DNA from: Sedimentibacter sp. | Lineage (GTDB): Bacteria; Bacillota; Clostridia; Tissierellales; Sedimentibacteraceae | Assembly: GCA_017995755.1 (NCBI GenBank) | Contig: JAGOIH010000002.1 | Span: 1 to 59,277 of the forward strand | Length of the DNA stretch: 59,277 nucleotides | Direction of reading: 5' to 3' | Shown here: positions 51,571-59,277 of the stretch, piece by piece | Numbering within the stretch: the first letter of the stretch is position 1 | Layout: each line of letters opens with the position of its first letter | Translations under genes and position numbers: made by a program | Notes under the pieces: generated by a model | What the model was told of the DNA's origin: nothing | Seen by the model: the letters and a program-made list of their open reading frames with translations, nothing else | Databases searched by the model: none

Positions 51571-52878
51571 CTATTCAACAGTTTCTCTTTCCTTAAGCTG
51601 GCCCTCCAACTGATTTAAATCAACAATAACAATTTCCGACATGTCATTTTCAACCATAGCTTCTTCATCTGTTTTTATTGAACCTTCTTGATTAATTTCT
51701 ATTTGCTGTGTGTTATCTTGTTGTATATTATCTGTTGCCGGCAGGGTTTCCGGTTCTGAGTTTTCAAATTTATTGTATATTTCAAATTCATTTTCTTCAA
51801 TTTGAGCTTTTACTTGATTTTCATTTCCAGCATTATTTTCATTTATAACATCATTTTGTTTGTCCGAAAATTCATTTTCAAGAGATATTTTTTCCGGCTC
51901 TGCTGCACCGGTGACATTGAATATTGTGCCGGATATAATAACAAATAATATTACTGCAATAAGTGTTATAATACCTCTCTTTTTCCTTGAGCTGTCAAAA
52001 ATGCCTTTGATTCGGGACTCAAGATTTTTTTTGCTGCTGACAATATTGGTGGAAAAAACATGTAACGTTTCATTGTTATTTAATAAAGCCATTTTGAGGA
52101 TAATGTTGCAGTAGAATTTTTTCTCCTTAACATCACAACCGTTCAATACATAATCATCACAAGACTGCTCCATATCTTTGTTTGCTTGTTTTACCATTAA
52201 GTGCACTGCAGGGTTAAACCAATGAACAAGAGAAGCAGCGATTAATATGGTCTTAATTAAAATATCATTCCTTTTATAATGTACCAATTCGTGTATCAGT
52301 ATCATTCTTAATTCTTCAGACCTGTATGTTTCTGAAGGCAGCACTAATCTTGGCCTTATAAGTCCTACAAGCATGGGGCTTGATGCTTTTTTACATATGA
52401 GTAGAGGTACTTTTCGTTTTATATCAAGTCTTTTTTTCTCTTCTCTGAGAATTGTTTGAATTTCATTATTTGTTGCTGTTTTGCTCCATCTGAATATATC
52501 ACGACGAAATCCAATATAAGATAATATTACATAAGCCAAGTATAATATGACTCCGACAAAATATATTATAAGCAAAACCTTTCCGAAGCTATCGTTTGCA
52601 TGATGTAAATTAATGGGGTTTATTTTTGGGAGTTGATTAACAACAACAGGAATTGAAAGTATTAGCTCACTTGACACAGTCTCAGTAACTTTCAAGGGTA
52701 GAAGAAAATTCTTTATATAGGAAAAGGGCATTAGCAAACATATAGAAACAGCTATCCACAAAGTATACCGCCACTTTGCGGAATATCTTTTCTTAAGTAT
52801 GGGGTTAAGACATAACAATAATAGAATTATAGGAGTTACGCTTAAACTTAATGATAATAATTCATAAAACCATTTCAT
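51571..52878 (-). CDS. BlaR1/MecR1-type membrane metallopeptidase, no beta-lactam sensor domain
   Basis: 435 residues: four membrane segments and an M56 peptidase domain with HELVH (196-200) and the following KRND. After the last membrane segment (about 310-330) there is only an acidic, low-complexity tail of about 100 residues. The penicillin-binding sensor of true BlaR1 (about 590 residues) is missing. It likely inactivates the BlaI-like repressor on an unknown signal. The start overlaps the blaI stop by 4 bp. Confidence 0.88.
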   Translation of the reverse strand: MKWFYELLSLSLSVTPIILLLLCLNPILKKRYSAKWRYTLWIAVSICLLMPFSYIKNFLLPLKVTETVSSELILSIPVVVNQLPKINPINLHHANDSFGKVLLIIYFVGVILYLAYVILSYIGFRRDIFRWSKTATNNEIQTILREEKKRLDIKRKVPLLICKKASSPMLVGLIRPRLVLPSETYRSEELRMILIHELVHYKRNDILIKTILIAASLVHWFNPAVHLMVKQANKDMEQSCDDYVLNGCDVKEKKFYCNIILKMALLNNNETLHVFSTNIVSSKKNLESRIKGIFDSSRKKRGIITLIAVILFVIISGTIFNVTGAAEPEKISLENEFSDKQNDVINENNAGNENQVKAQIEENEFEIYNKFENSEPETLPATDNIQQDNTQQIEINQEGSIKTDEEAMVENDMSEIVIVDLNQLEGQLKERETVE

Positions 52879-53255
52879 GATTTTGAAACCTCATCTACAA
52901 AATTACTTAACTCTTCCAAATCTTCCTTGCTTATGGCATCTCCGTCATATAGTGCCGCTACAAGACTTTTCAAGGAATTTTTGTGCATTTTTTCAAGAAA
53001 GGTCTTGCTTTCCTTCTGCAAGTAATCCTTTTCACTTATAATAGAAGTATAATAATTAAACCTTCCCTGTTTTGATGTTTCTAAAAATCCCCTATCCACC
53101 AATCTGGCTAAAAAATTTAAAACAGTTGTGTGGGCCCAATCCTTCTCCCCTTTTAACTTTTCAATTATATATGTTGATGATACCGGCTCATTTGCTTCCC
53201 AAATTATCATCATTATTTCCAATTCACTGTCGGGAATTCTCTTAATAGTATCCAT
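52875..53255 (-). CDS. BlaI/MecI-family repressor
   Basis: 126 residues with a winged helix (IPDSELEIMMIIWEANEPVSS, EKDWAHTTVLNFLARLVDRGFL) and a C-terminal dimer segment containing the usual cleavage region (KSLVAALYDGDAISKEDLEEL). The ATG at 53255 or a TTG at 53261 (GAGAGG six bases before) could be used. Farther upstream the frame runs into the promoter and is not coding. Forms an operon with the M56 gene. Confidence 0.9.
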   Translation of the reverse strand: MDTIKRIPDSELEIMMIIWEANEPVSSTYIIEKLKGEKDWAHTTVLNFLARLVDRGFLETSKQGRFNYYTSIISEKDYLQKESKTFLEKMHKNSLKSLVAALYDGDAISKEDLEELSNFVDEVSKS

Positions 53256-53301
53256 TTCCAACTCAATCCTCTCAAAAAATTCAAATAATATTATTAAACT
53301 T

Positions 53302-53330
53302 ATTCTACAATCGTAGAATGAGTTTGTCAA
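53302..53330 (-). promoter_or_regulatory. blaI promoter with BlaI-type operator
   Basis: TTGACA (53325-53330), 17 bp, TAGAAT (53302-53307). The perfect dyad ATTCTAC-N4-GTAGAAT (53302-53319) covers spacer and -10 box. The same arrangement occurs at 58068-58096. Confidence 0.85.
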
Positions 53331-53397
53331 GGATTATTTCAGAAACATTAAACTTAGTTTTCCCTTTCATATTTATATAATTTATTCTCTGAAGATT

Positions 53398-53526
53398 TAC
53401 CATCTTCACTATTTCATCCGGCGAATTCCATTTTTTAAGATATGCAGCAAGTCCTGTATCCAAAAAATATAATTTAGGTGTTTTGACAGCTCTTTTAATT
53501 ATATTGTTATAGTACGGCTTAAGCAA
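53398..53526 (-). pseudogene. Remnant of a DUF4143 AAA+ ATPase gene
   Basis: Residues PYYNNIIKRAVKTPKLYFLDTGLAAYLKKW match the start of the DUF4143 domain found in the middle of about 400-residue ATPases. No ATPase domain upstream or C-terminal part downstream is present, and the frame runs into the blaI promoter. Decayed fragment. Confidence 0.7.
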
Positions 53527-53596
53527 ATTTGCAATATTAGATGAAATACTAAAAGGATTTAAAAAAGAAAGAATAAAAGCTTTAGATTTTCAGCAA

Positions 53597-54127
53597 TTAT
53601 CTGCAAATTCTTAATGGCGGTGTAATATTTAATGTATCAGGCTCTATTATAAATAAAGTCTTTTTTTTAGATTTAGCATATCGTATTAAATCATTGATTT
53701 CACATGTAGTTTTGCATAGTATTATTATGAAGTCTGATTTATTGATAATATAGATATTTTTCTTTCTTATACAGTCTTTTGTATATTGATATTGCATTAG
53801 TGTTTCTTTATCAATTTTTTGCATGATTGAATAATATTTGTCCCTTTGGAGTTCATTCCACTCTATAGATAAAGATTCGTAGGGCAATACTGCTTCTATT
53901 GTTAATTGTGAGTATTCTTCTTCTTTTAATTCAAGAATAATTTCAATAACCGATTGTTCAAACCCAAGTCCTACCCCGCTGATAAAATAATTTACGCGAT
54001 AATCTTTTATTAAACTGCTGATTTTTTCTTTAAGCTTGTACCAAAATTCAGTTTTTTGATCTATACTTTGTTCTGATATATTGTAATCATAGTCAATAAA
54101 ACAACATGTTCTTCCTAAATATTTCAC
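53597..54127 (-). CDS. SLOG-family protein (DUF1273/YpsA-like), diverged
   Basis: 176 residues with the SLOG layout: N-terminal RTCCFIDYDYN, central FISGVGLGFEQSVIEIILEL, EAVLPYES, RDKYYSIMQKID, IRKKNIYIINKSDFIIILC and YAKSKKKTLFII. The usual GHR after CCF and the GGT before the last helix are replaced, so nucleotide binding may be altered. GTG start at 54127 with GAGGTGG upstream. Divergent from an XRE regulator; both may be a small accessory module. Confidence 0.7.
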   Translation of the reverse strand: MKYLGRTCCFIDYDYNISEQSIDQKTEFWYKLKEKISSLIKDYRVNYFISGVGLGFEQSVIEIILELKEEEYSQLTIEAVLPYESLSIEWNELQRDKYYSIMQKIDKETLMQYQYTKDCIRKKNIYIINKSDFIIILCKTTCEINDLIRYAKSKKKTLFIIEPDTLNITPPLRICR

Positions 54128-54231
54128 CTTACCACCTCAGAATTATAATTTACGCTCATAGCGTATTATTATAATTATAGCCTATTCAATTATGGTTTAG
54201 CAATAACTTATTATATAATGGGGTGATAAAA

Positions 54232-54576
54232 TTGGATTTAAATATTATGATACAAATAGGTAAAAGGCTAAGACGACATAGAGAGAATATGAATTTGACA
54301 AGAGAAGAATTTGCTGAAAAGGCTAATATCTCTCCTCAATTCTTAGCTGAAATCGAAAACGGAAAAAAAGGTATGTCTGTAGACACTCTTTACAAAATAT
54401 GCAAAAATTTATCTATATCTGCTGATTACATATTATTTGGTCTTTTATCAAATAATGCTTTGTCCGATTCAGCAAAAAATATAATAGATAATTTGCCGGA
54501 GCCTTTATTGTCATATACCGAAGATATAATTCAAATTGTAAATAATATAGTTGCAGATTCTAAAGGCAAATATTAA
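54232..54576 (+). CDS. XRE-family helix-turn-helix regulator
   Basis: About 114 residues with a Cro/C1 helix-turn-helix (IGKRLRRHRENMNLTREEFAEKANISPQFLAEIENGKKGMSVDTL) and a C-terminal helical part. Start uncertain: GTG 54223, TTG 54232 (best placed behind GGGGTG) or ATG 54247. Divergent from the SLOG gene with 95-105 bp between, where its promoter probably lies. Confidence 0.83.
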   Translation: MDLNIMIQIGKRLRRHRENMNLTREEFAEKANISPQFLAEIENGKKGMSVDTLYKICKNLSISADYILFGLLSNNALSDSAKNIIDNLPEPLLSYTEDIIQIVNNIVADSKGKY

Positions 54577-54651
54577 CTACCCTCCTGAATTTGCCGGCGA
54601 TGGGGTGCTTTTATGATTTGGACCAATATACTTTAAACTTTTTACTTGCTT

Positions 54652-54993
54652 TTATTTGTAATTCATCAGAATAACGCCGATTATTGCCATTGCTATACCT
54701 ATGGCTTTATATGTATTTAAATGTTCATGAAAAATAAGTGCTCCTATAAGTACTGAAAGAACATTAACAATTGCAGAAGAAAAGGGCACAATGAAGCTTA
54801 AATCATTTTTTACAACAATACCGGTCCATAAGAGGAAGCTGGCAGCGTAAAATAATAATGCCATTAGCATTTTCGTACTTATATTAAAGAAAAAAGCACC
54901 TTCATTTATTCCAAACTCTATAGGCTGCCCGGATAGTTTCATCAAGAAAAGCCCAAACACCGTAAAAAGTATGTATGCTATAAAATTTTTCAA
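54652..54993 (-). CDS. Small EamA/SMR-like transporter
   Basis: 113 residues, four membrane segments, EamA half-size protein (FLLWTGIVVKNDLSFIVPFSSAIVNVLSVLIGALIFHEH). It resembles ArnE/ArnF-type flippases of polyprenyl-linked sugars. The start overlaps the stop of the preceding membrane gene by 4 bp; last gene of the glycosylation operon. Confidence 0.82.
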   Translation of the reverse strand: MKNFIAYILFTVFGLFLMKLSGQPIEFGINEGAFFFNISTKMLMALLFYAASFLLWTGIVVKNDLSFIVPFSSAIVNVLSVLIGALIFHEHLNTYKAIGIAMAIIGVILMNYK

Positions 54994-56786
54994 ATTATTC
55001 TCCTTATTTCATTTGAATCTATTGAACATGCTAATGCCAAAAATGGAAACAGCAGAAAAATAAACCAAAGATATCTGTAATCCTGAGCAGGCATAGTTAA
55101 AAATACTATGATTGCATTGCACATTACAGGGATAAACAGGCTTATTCGTCTGTCCTTTTTAAGCAGCAAATACAAAAACAAAATGCTTTCCAATGAAAGA
55201 TAAAAACCTGTACGCCAAATCAATGTATTGGATAAATAATTTCCATACATGGTATATCTTGCATATTCGCTTATAATATCAGTAAATTTGTTTTCTTTTC
55301 TTTGAACACCGAACTCATCAATCATTTCCTTTTGTATTACCGTTGTATAGGCATTGTTATAGCTGTACCTGTCATATGCAACAGACCACATAGTTACTGT
55401 AAGATTAAATTTATCTCCAAGTATGACGCCGGGATGAGCTGCAAATCCCTCAATGTACATTTTTATTGCATCATTTGTCCTTATTTTTGAAAGATTATTT
55501 AAGAACTCAGGTGTATTGGTTGAAGTTATATCTGCTAAATATGGATTGTAATACTCATGCATCTGGTCCGGAGTACATACTGTTTCAATTAATTTTCGGC
55601 TTTTTTTATTTAGGTCATCTTCTCCTCCATAAACATAAATTGCACTGTAGCCTTGGTATATAGACCTTAGCTTCATGCCGGGAGGATTAGGAACTGCATC
55701 CAATTGTTTTGGAACTATAATATTTACCGTAATAAATACAGCGAAAATAAACGCTGTTGTTATGAAATAATTTCTTTTTTGAATACTGGTGGTGCTTTTA
55801 AGCACAAATACAAGAGTATATATAAGCATAACAATAAATACTAAAATCCCGTTGAAACGAAACAAGGATATAATCAGCATGCAGAAGGCAAACTCCACAG
55901 CATTTATTAATTTCCCAAAATAATTATCATCAAAGAACATTTTGAATATTATCAGCGTTCCCCAAACAAGACCTACCGTGAAGGGTATATCCTTCCATTG
56001 AGTTACAACATTTATTCCCACAGAAGGAAGGGCAGTGATAATTATTGCAGATAAATAAATTATCTGCCATCTAATACTCTTATCCAAAAGAAATTTATAA
56101 AAGGCAGACGTTACTCCTGAATAAAAAAGAATTTGAAAGATTGTAATAACCGCATAATTGTTCCAAATTTCTAAAAGCAGTCCTATGAACAATGTATGTC
56201 CTATAGGATGCCAGGTATTAAAGGGGATTATACCTTTAAGCTGACTAACCTGATTATAGGTATCATATGACATGTTACCGGGATTTAATGCATAAAAGTA
56301 AATCCATAGAATCGCTGTCTGAATCACAAATAATGTAATGTAATGGTATTTATAATCCGCTTTACTTTCAGCATTTACCAAATCCTTTTTTATTATGGTA
56401 AAGATTATCATGGAAAATACCACATATATAATAACAAATAAACTAATCAATAAAAAATATCCTATATTATCAACATTCATCCAATAACCTGATGCTTCAT
56501 ACAGAAATGACTTTCCAAAATACATAAAGCTGACAAATAAACCCGTTAATACCGTTAGAATAAAAGCAATAGATGGTTTAAATCTTAACCTTTGAAAAAA
56601 TATTGTTTTATTTATTTTCATCCATAATATTGATAAAAATGCAGCGGCAATAATTAATGCCCAAATTAAATAATCCCTTTGAATGAGCTTCTGCTTCCAA
56701 TTGTAATAAAATGAAGAATAAATCAATATATTGGAATATATAGTCCAAAGTATGTATCCAATAGCTCTATTTGTTGTTTTCGTCAT
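54990..56786 (-). CDS. DUF6020 membrane protein, probable GT-C type transferase
   Basis: 598 residues, about 14 membrane segments. Family motifs NPGNMSYDTYNQ and FNTWHPIGHTLF in the first large loop, and an extracytoplasmic region (about 370-490) with MKLRSIYQGYSAIYVYGGEDD. Likely a polyprenyl-sugar dependent glycosyltransferase acting outside the membrane (inference from fold and context). It overlaps the DUF2304 gene by about 20 bp. Confidence 0.8.
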   Translation of the reverse strand: MTKTTNRAIGYILWTIYSNILIYSSFYYNWKQKLIQRDYLIWALIIAAAFLSILWMKINKTIFFQRLRFKPSIAFILTVLTGLFVSFMYFGKSFLYEASGYWMNVDNIGYFLLISLFVIIYVVFSMIIFTIIKKDLVNAESKADYKYHYITLFVIQTAILWIYFYALNPGNMSYDTYNQVSQLKGIIPFNTWHPIGHTLFIGLLLEIWNNYAVITIFQILFYSGVTSAFYKFLLDKSIRWQIIYLSAIIITALPSVGINVVTQWKDIPFTVGLVWGTLIIFKMFFDDNYFGKLINAVEFAFCMLIISLFRFNGILVFIVMLIYTLVFVLKSTTSIQKRNYFITTAFIFAVFITVNIIVPKQLDAVPNPPGMKLRSIYQGYSAIYVYGGEDDLNKKSRKLIETVCTPDQMHEYYNPYLADITSTNTPEFLNNLSKIRTNDAIKMYIEGFAAHPGVILGDKFNLTVTMWSVAYDRYSYNNAYTTVIQKEMIDEFGVQRKENKFTDIISEYARYTMYGNYLSNTLIWRTGFYLSLESILFLYLLLKKDRRISLFIPVMCNAIIVFLTMPAQDYRYLWFIFLLFPFLALACSIDSNEIRRII

Positions 56787-57204
56787 TGTTATTATCCACG
56801 TTTTCCTTATTTTCTAAAAACATAATTTCCTGCAGCAATTTATAGCCACCAGAAATTTCATCATTTACTCCAATTACGCCTTTTTTAAGCAGGGCAATTT
56901 CCTGTGCCATTCTGATAGATTGCTTTTTGGATTCAGACATAGAAAATGATAATTTTATAATATTGTTAACAAGAATTCCTATGGCAATAAAAAATATTGC
57001 ATTCATCGGTTCCTTGATACCTAAGATAAAAGCAATTTTATCAATCAAACTAGGAAAAATTGCCAATAAAATAATAGTTATAAATGTAAAAAACCAAGGT
57101 ATTGAAAATTTTACAATGTATTTTTGCTTGCGTATTTTTTCAAACAGATAAATGATGATGCCTATAGATAATGCAATAATCCATATTTTTGTCAATAAAT
57201 TCAT
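56767..57204 (-). CDS. DUF2304 membrane protein
   Basis: 145 residues, three membrane segments and a charged coiled C-terminal tail (SMSESKKQSIRMAQEIALLKKG, ending in Asn/Asp-rich residues). DUF2304 genes usually follow a polyprenyl-phosphate mannose synthase-like GT2, as here (20 bp downstream). Role unknown. Confidence 0.85.
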   Translation of the reverse strand: MNLLTKIWIIALSIGIIIYLFEKIRKQKYIVKFSIPWFFTFITIILLAIFPSLIDKIAFILGIKEPMNAIFFIAIGILVNNIIKLSFSMSESKKQSIRMAQEIALLKKGVIGVNDEISGGYKLLQEIMFLENKENVDNNNDENNK

Positions 57205-57224
57205 AACACACCTCTTTTCTTTGC

Positions 57225-57917
57225 TTATAAACTTTTGAAATAGTCAACAATTATAGAAAAACTAACCTTAAACATGTAGTATATTGACTGTATGCGGTCA
57301 ATAGATGAGCTGCCATTTGCTCTTGCCTGCATGGTTACCGGTACTTCAGTAACTTTAAACTTCTTTCGCATGCAAAAAGCAATAGTTTCAGGTTCCGGAT
57401 AGTCATAGGGATAATATTCGCTGAAAGCTGTCATAAGTCTTTTATTTACCATTCTAAATCCTGAGGTAACATCCCTTATTTCCTGCTTATGCAGTATTTT
57501 AATCAATTTTGACAAAATCCTTATGCCAATTCTTCTGAGCGCCGTGGATTGGAAACCGTTTTTATCTAAATACCTTGAACCTATAACCATGTCGCTTCCT
57601 GTTTCAATCATTTCCTTATACATTCCTTCAAGATATTTTGCTTCATGCTGCCCGTCTCCGTCAAATTGCACTCCTATATCATAGCCATTTTCCAATGCAT
57701 ATATGTACCCTGTCTGAACACATGCGCCTATGCCTAAGTTAACAGGCAGGTTCAATACATTTAGATTATTTTTAAGGCATAAAGAAATAGTGTCATCCGT
57801 TGAACCATCATTAATAATCACATAGTCAAAGTATGGTGCATTTAACTTAAGATCATTAACAACATTAATAATATTATTTTGCTCATTGTATGCCGGTATT
57901 ATAACTATTTTTTTCAT
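57225..57917 (-). CDS. Dolichyl/polyprenyl-phosphate sugar synthase-like GT2
   Basis: 230-residue GT2 without membrane segments: VIIPAYNEQNNI, INDGSTDDT, VQFDGDGQHEAKYL (DxD), DVTSGFRMVNKR, and PVTMQARANGSSSI near the end. DPM1-like; would charge a polyprenyl phosphate with a hexose for the downstream membrane proteins. First gene of the operon; ribosome site AAGG is weak. Confidence 0.9.
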   Translation of the reverse strand: MKKIVIIPAYNEQNNIINVVNDLKLNAPYFDYVIINDGSTDDTISLCLKNNLNVLNLPVNLGIGACVQTGYIYALENGYDIGVQFDGDGQHEAKYLEGMYKEMIETGSDMVIGSRYLDKNGFQSTALRRIGIRILSKLIKILHKQEIRDVTSGFRMVNKRLMTAFSEYYPYDYPEPETIAFCMRKKFKVTEVPVTMQARANGSSSIDRIQSIYYMFKVSFSIIVDYFKSL

Positions 57918-58067
57918 ATATATGCCTTTTCAAATATCCTCCAATGTTATGAATAAATGTAAATAAACCCAATTACTTTATAATATCTCCTGTATTTTCA
58001 ATAATATCAGTTAATTTAAATGCTAATGAGTTATTTGGTTCTGCGTTTGTAGAGCTATTCTTACTTT

Positions 58068-58096
58068 ATTCTACATTTGTAGAATAAGTTTGTCAA
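58068..58096 (-). promoter_or_regulatory. BlaI-operator promoter of the GT2-DUF2304-DUF6020-EamA operon
   Basis: TTGACA (58091-58096), 17 bp, TAGAAT (58068-58073), with the dyad ATTCTAC-N4-GTAGAAT at 58068-58085. Identical in layout to the blaI promoter; about 140 nt leader to the GT2 start. The rest of 57918-58067 shows no other feature. Confidence 0.8.
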
Positions 58097-58120
58097 GCAT
58101 AGATATATCAATTTATCAAT

Positions 58121-58168
58121 AAAAACACCTGCAGCATACAAAATCAATATGCAGGCTGCAGGTGTTTT
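58121..58168 (-). terminator. Terminator after the MGDG-synthase-like gene
   Basis: Long stem AAAACACCTGCAGC / GCTGCAGGTGTTTT plus an inner TGCATA / TATGC part, with T-runs on both sides, so it can work in both directions. Confidence 0.9.
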
Positions 58169-58224
58169 CAATAGTATCCGTCAGCTTATAGCAATTTTCT
58201 TCTCTTATTTTATCTTACATCACC

Positions 58225-59277
58225 TTATGAATAACCGCGTCTATAAGCAAATGGGTTGTAATTCAAAGACTTCTTTATTCTTATAATATTTTTTTTGTAG
58301 TATTTATTAATATCAGGATTATTAATATTACAGTTTAATATTAATGGAAGATTATCAAGATCTTCGATGACAATACCAATTTTATTATGTTTTATAAATT
58401 CAATATTTCCTTTTTCCTGACCAATGTTCGAATTCAATACTATCAAAGGAAGTTCCTTATTAATGGCTTCAAATATTGTTACTCCTCCCGGTTTTGTCAC
58501 AATATAAACCGATTCATCCATCATTTCATTTAAATTGTTAACAAACCCATAGATTTCTATATTGGAATAGCGTAAATCAGATAATTTCTTGTGCAGTTTT
58601 TTGTTTCTGCCTGTAACAATCTTTATCTTATAGTCATTATATTCATTAAGTTCATCAAGTAAATCTTTTGAAATATCATCAATTCCGCTTAGAACAATCA
58701 AAATAGTATCTTTTTTGCAGGCAGAAAATATGCTGTTATTCATAAATTTCTTTTTAACAGGGATACCTGTAACAAGTATTATTTTTTTATCTACTCCCTT
58801 GCCTATTAACTTGTTTTTTATTTCATAAGTAGGTACTAAATACATATTTGTGCCTTCATAAATCCACTCCCAGCTGTCAACAACATCAGTGATTACTGTA
58901 ATCAAATTAACATCATAGTTATATTCTTCCTTTATTTTTGCAACAATACTTGAACATAATGGAAATGTGCTGATAATAACCTTAGGTTTTTCAATTTCCA
59001 AATATTCATATAATTTTTTATAAAATAAATTGCTGATAACATTATCTATTATATTATTTTTATAATTTGCTTTTATATCATATAGTTTATTATAAACTAA
59101 TGGATAGCTTTCTGTCAGTTCAGAGTAAACTTTTGAACTGACAGCCTTCGCTTTTGGATTTACTATTTCCAAAAAATCTTCAATATCTACTTTTGCATTT
59201 TTATATTCTTCTTCAATTTGTTCCTTTAAGGCATTAGAAACGCTCTTATGCCCCATCCCAAAGGATGCTGTCAATAT
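58225..59277 (-). CDS. MGDG synthase/UgtP-like glycosyltransferase (partial, N-terminus at window edge)
   Basis: About 350 codons visible, open to the right edge. N-terminal LTASFGMGHKSVSNAL is the start of the MGDG-synthase N domain (family sequence ILILTASxGxGH), so only a few residues are missing. GT-B C domain: VTGIPVKKKF, VLSGIDDISKDLLDEL, YGFVNNLNEMMDES and VTKPGGVTIFEAINKELPLIV (donor site). Likely glycosylates diacylglycerol with a UDP-sugar, or is a MurG-like enzyme. The C-terminus ends YRRGYS. Confidence 0.88.
   Translation of the reverse strand: MLTASFGMGHKSVSNALKEQIEEEYKNAKVDIEDFLEIVNPKAKAVSSKVYSELTESYPLVYNKLYDIKANYKNNIIDNVISNLFYKKLYEYLEIEKPKVIISTFPLCSSIVAKIKEEYNYDVNLITVITDVVDSWEWIYEGTNMYLVPTYEIKNKLIGKGVDKKIILVTGIPVKKKFMNNSIFSACKKDTILIVLSGIDDISKDLLDELNEYNDYKIKIVTGRNKKLHKKLSDLRYSNIEIYGFVNNLNEMMDESVYIVTKPGGVTIFEAINKELPLIVLNSNIGQEKGNIEFIKHNKIGIVIEDLDNLPLILNCNINNPDINKYYKKNIIRIKKSLNYNPFAYRRGYS

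Noticed and set aside
53256-53330. N-terminal extension of BlaI
   Set aside because: The extra codons consist of the -35 box, operator and leader, so they are not translated.

Overview
The window comes from a low-GC, Gram-positive, probably endospore-forming anaerobe of the Clostridia/Tissierellia type. The signs are strong AGGAGG ribosome-binding sites, AT-rich intergenic DNA, the sporulation genes spmA, spmB and cwlD, and a full D-ornithine branch of Stickland amino-acid fermentation. A Sedimentibacter-like organism is my best guess, from gene content only. No rRNA operon, tRNA, CRISPR array, phage or complete insertion sequence was seen.

Left part (1-13450, all minus strand): an oligopeptide ABC transporter (oppBCDF plus a lipoprotein OppA cut by the window edge). 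Upstream of it lies a long co-directional run: a five-gene FAD/Fe-S dye-linked amino-acid dehydrogenase, an M24 Xaa-Pro-type peptidase, an M19 dipeptidase, signal peptidase I and the M20 dipeptidase PepD. Together they describe uptake, hydrolysis and oxidation of peptides. Three junctions in this run carry the same palindromic GGGGACA...TGTCCCC repeat.

13500-24531: a divergent regulatory region, then K+ uptake genes trkA-trkH behind a structured leader that looks like a degenerate 5S rRNA. Next come cwlD, a conserved unknown gene, a 25-residue peptide gene, an HD-GYP protein and DUF5317. spmAB and a CNNM/CorC-type transporter lie on the minus strand, followed by a membrane glycosyltransferase. 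24568-28125 is a second glycosylation cluster (GtrA, GT2, and a membrane protein fused to DUF6273).

28351-38007 is the metabolic core: ord, ortA, ortB, oraS, oraE, a GlmL/MutL-like protein and ornithine racemase. They follow a textbook sigma-54 -24/-12 promoter and a sigma-54 activator gene. Together they convert L-ornithine via D-ornithine, 2,4-diaminopentanoate and 2-amino-4-ketopentanoate to alanine and acetyl-CoA, using adenosylcobalamin and PLP.

38512-49900 is mostly housekeeping: typA, an amidohydrolase, trpS, rlmH, a second lepB, zupT, an iron alcohol dehydrogenase and a LysM-deacetylase, with several repeats. 49971-59277 holds a secreted beta-propeller-like protein, a BlaI/BlaR1 regulatory pair, a degraded ATPase fragment, a SLOG/XRE pair and a polyprenyl-sugar type glycosyltransferase operon. 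That operon's promoter carries the same BlaI-type operator as blaI itself. An MGDG-synthase-like glycosyltransferase runs off the right edge.

The least explained items are a modular hairpin-chain repeat at 35187-35314 and 38260-38523, the 5S-like trkA leader, and the shared BlaI operator.
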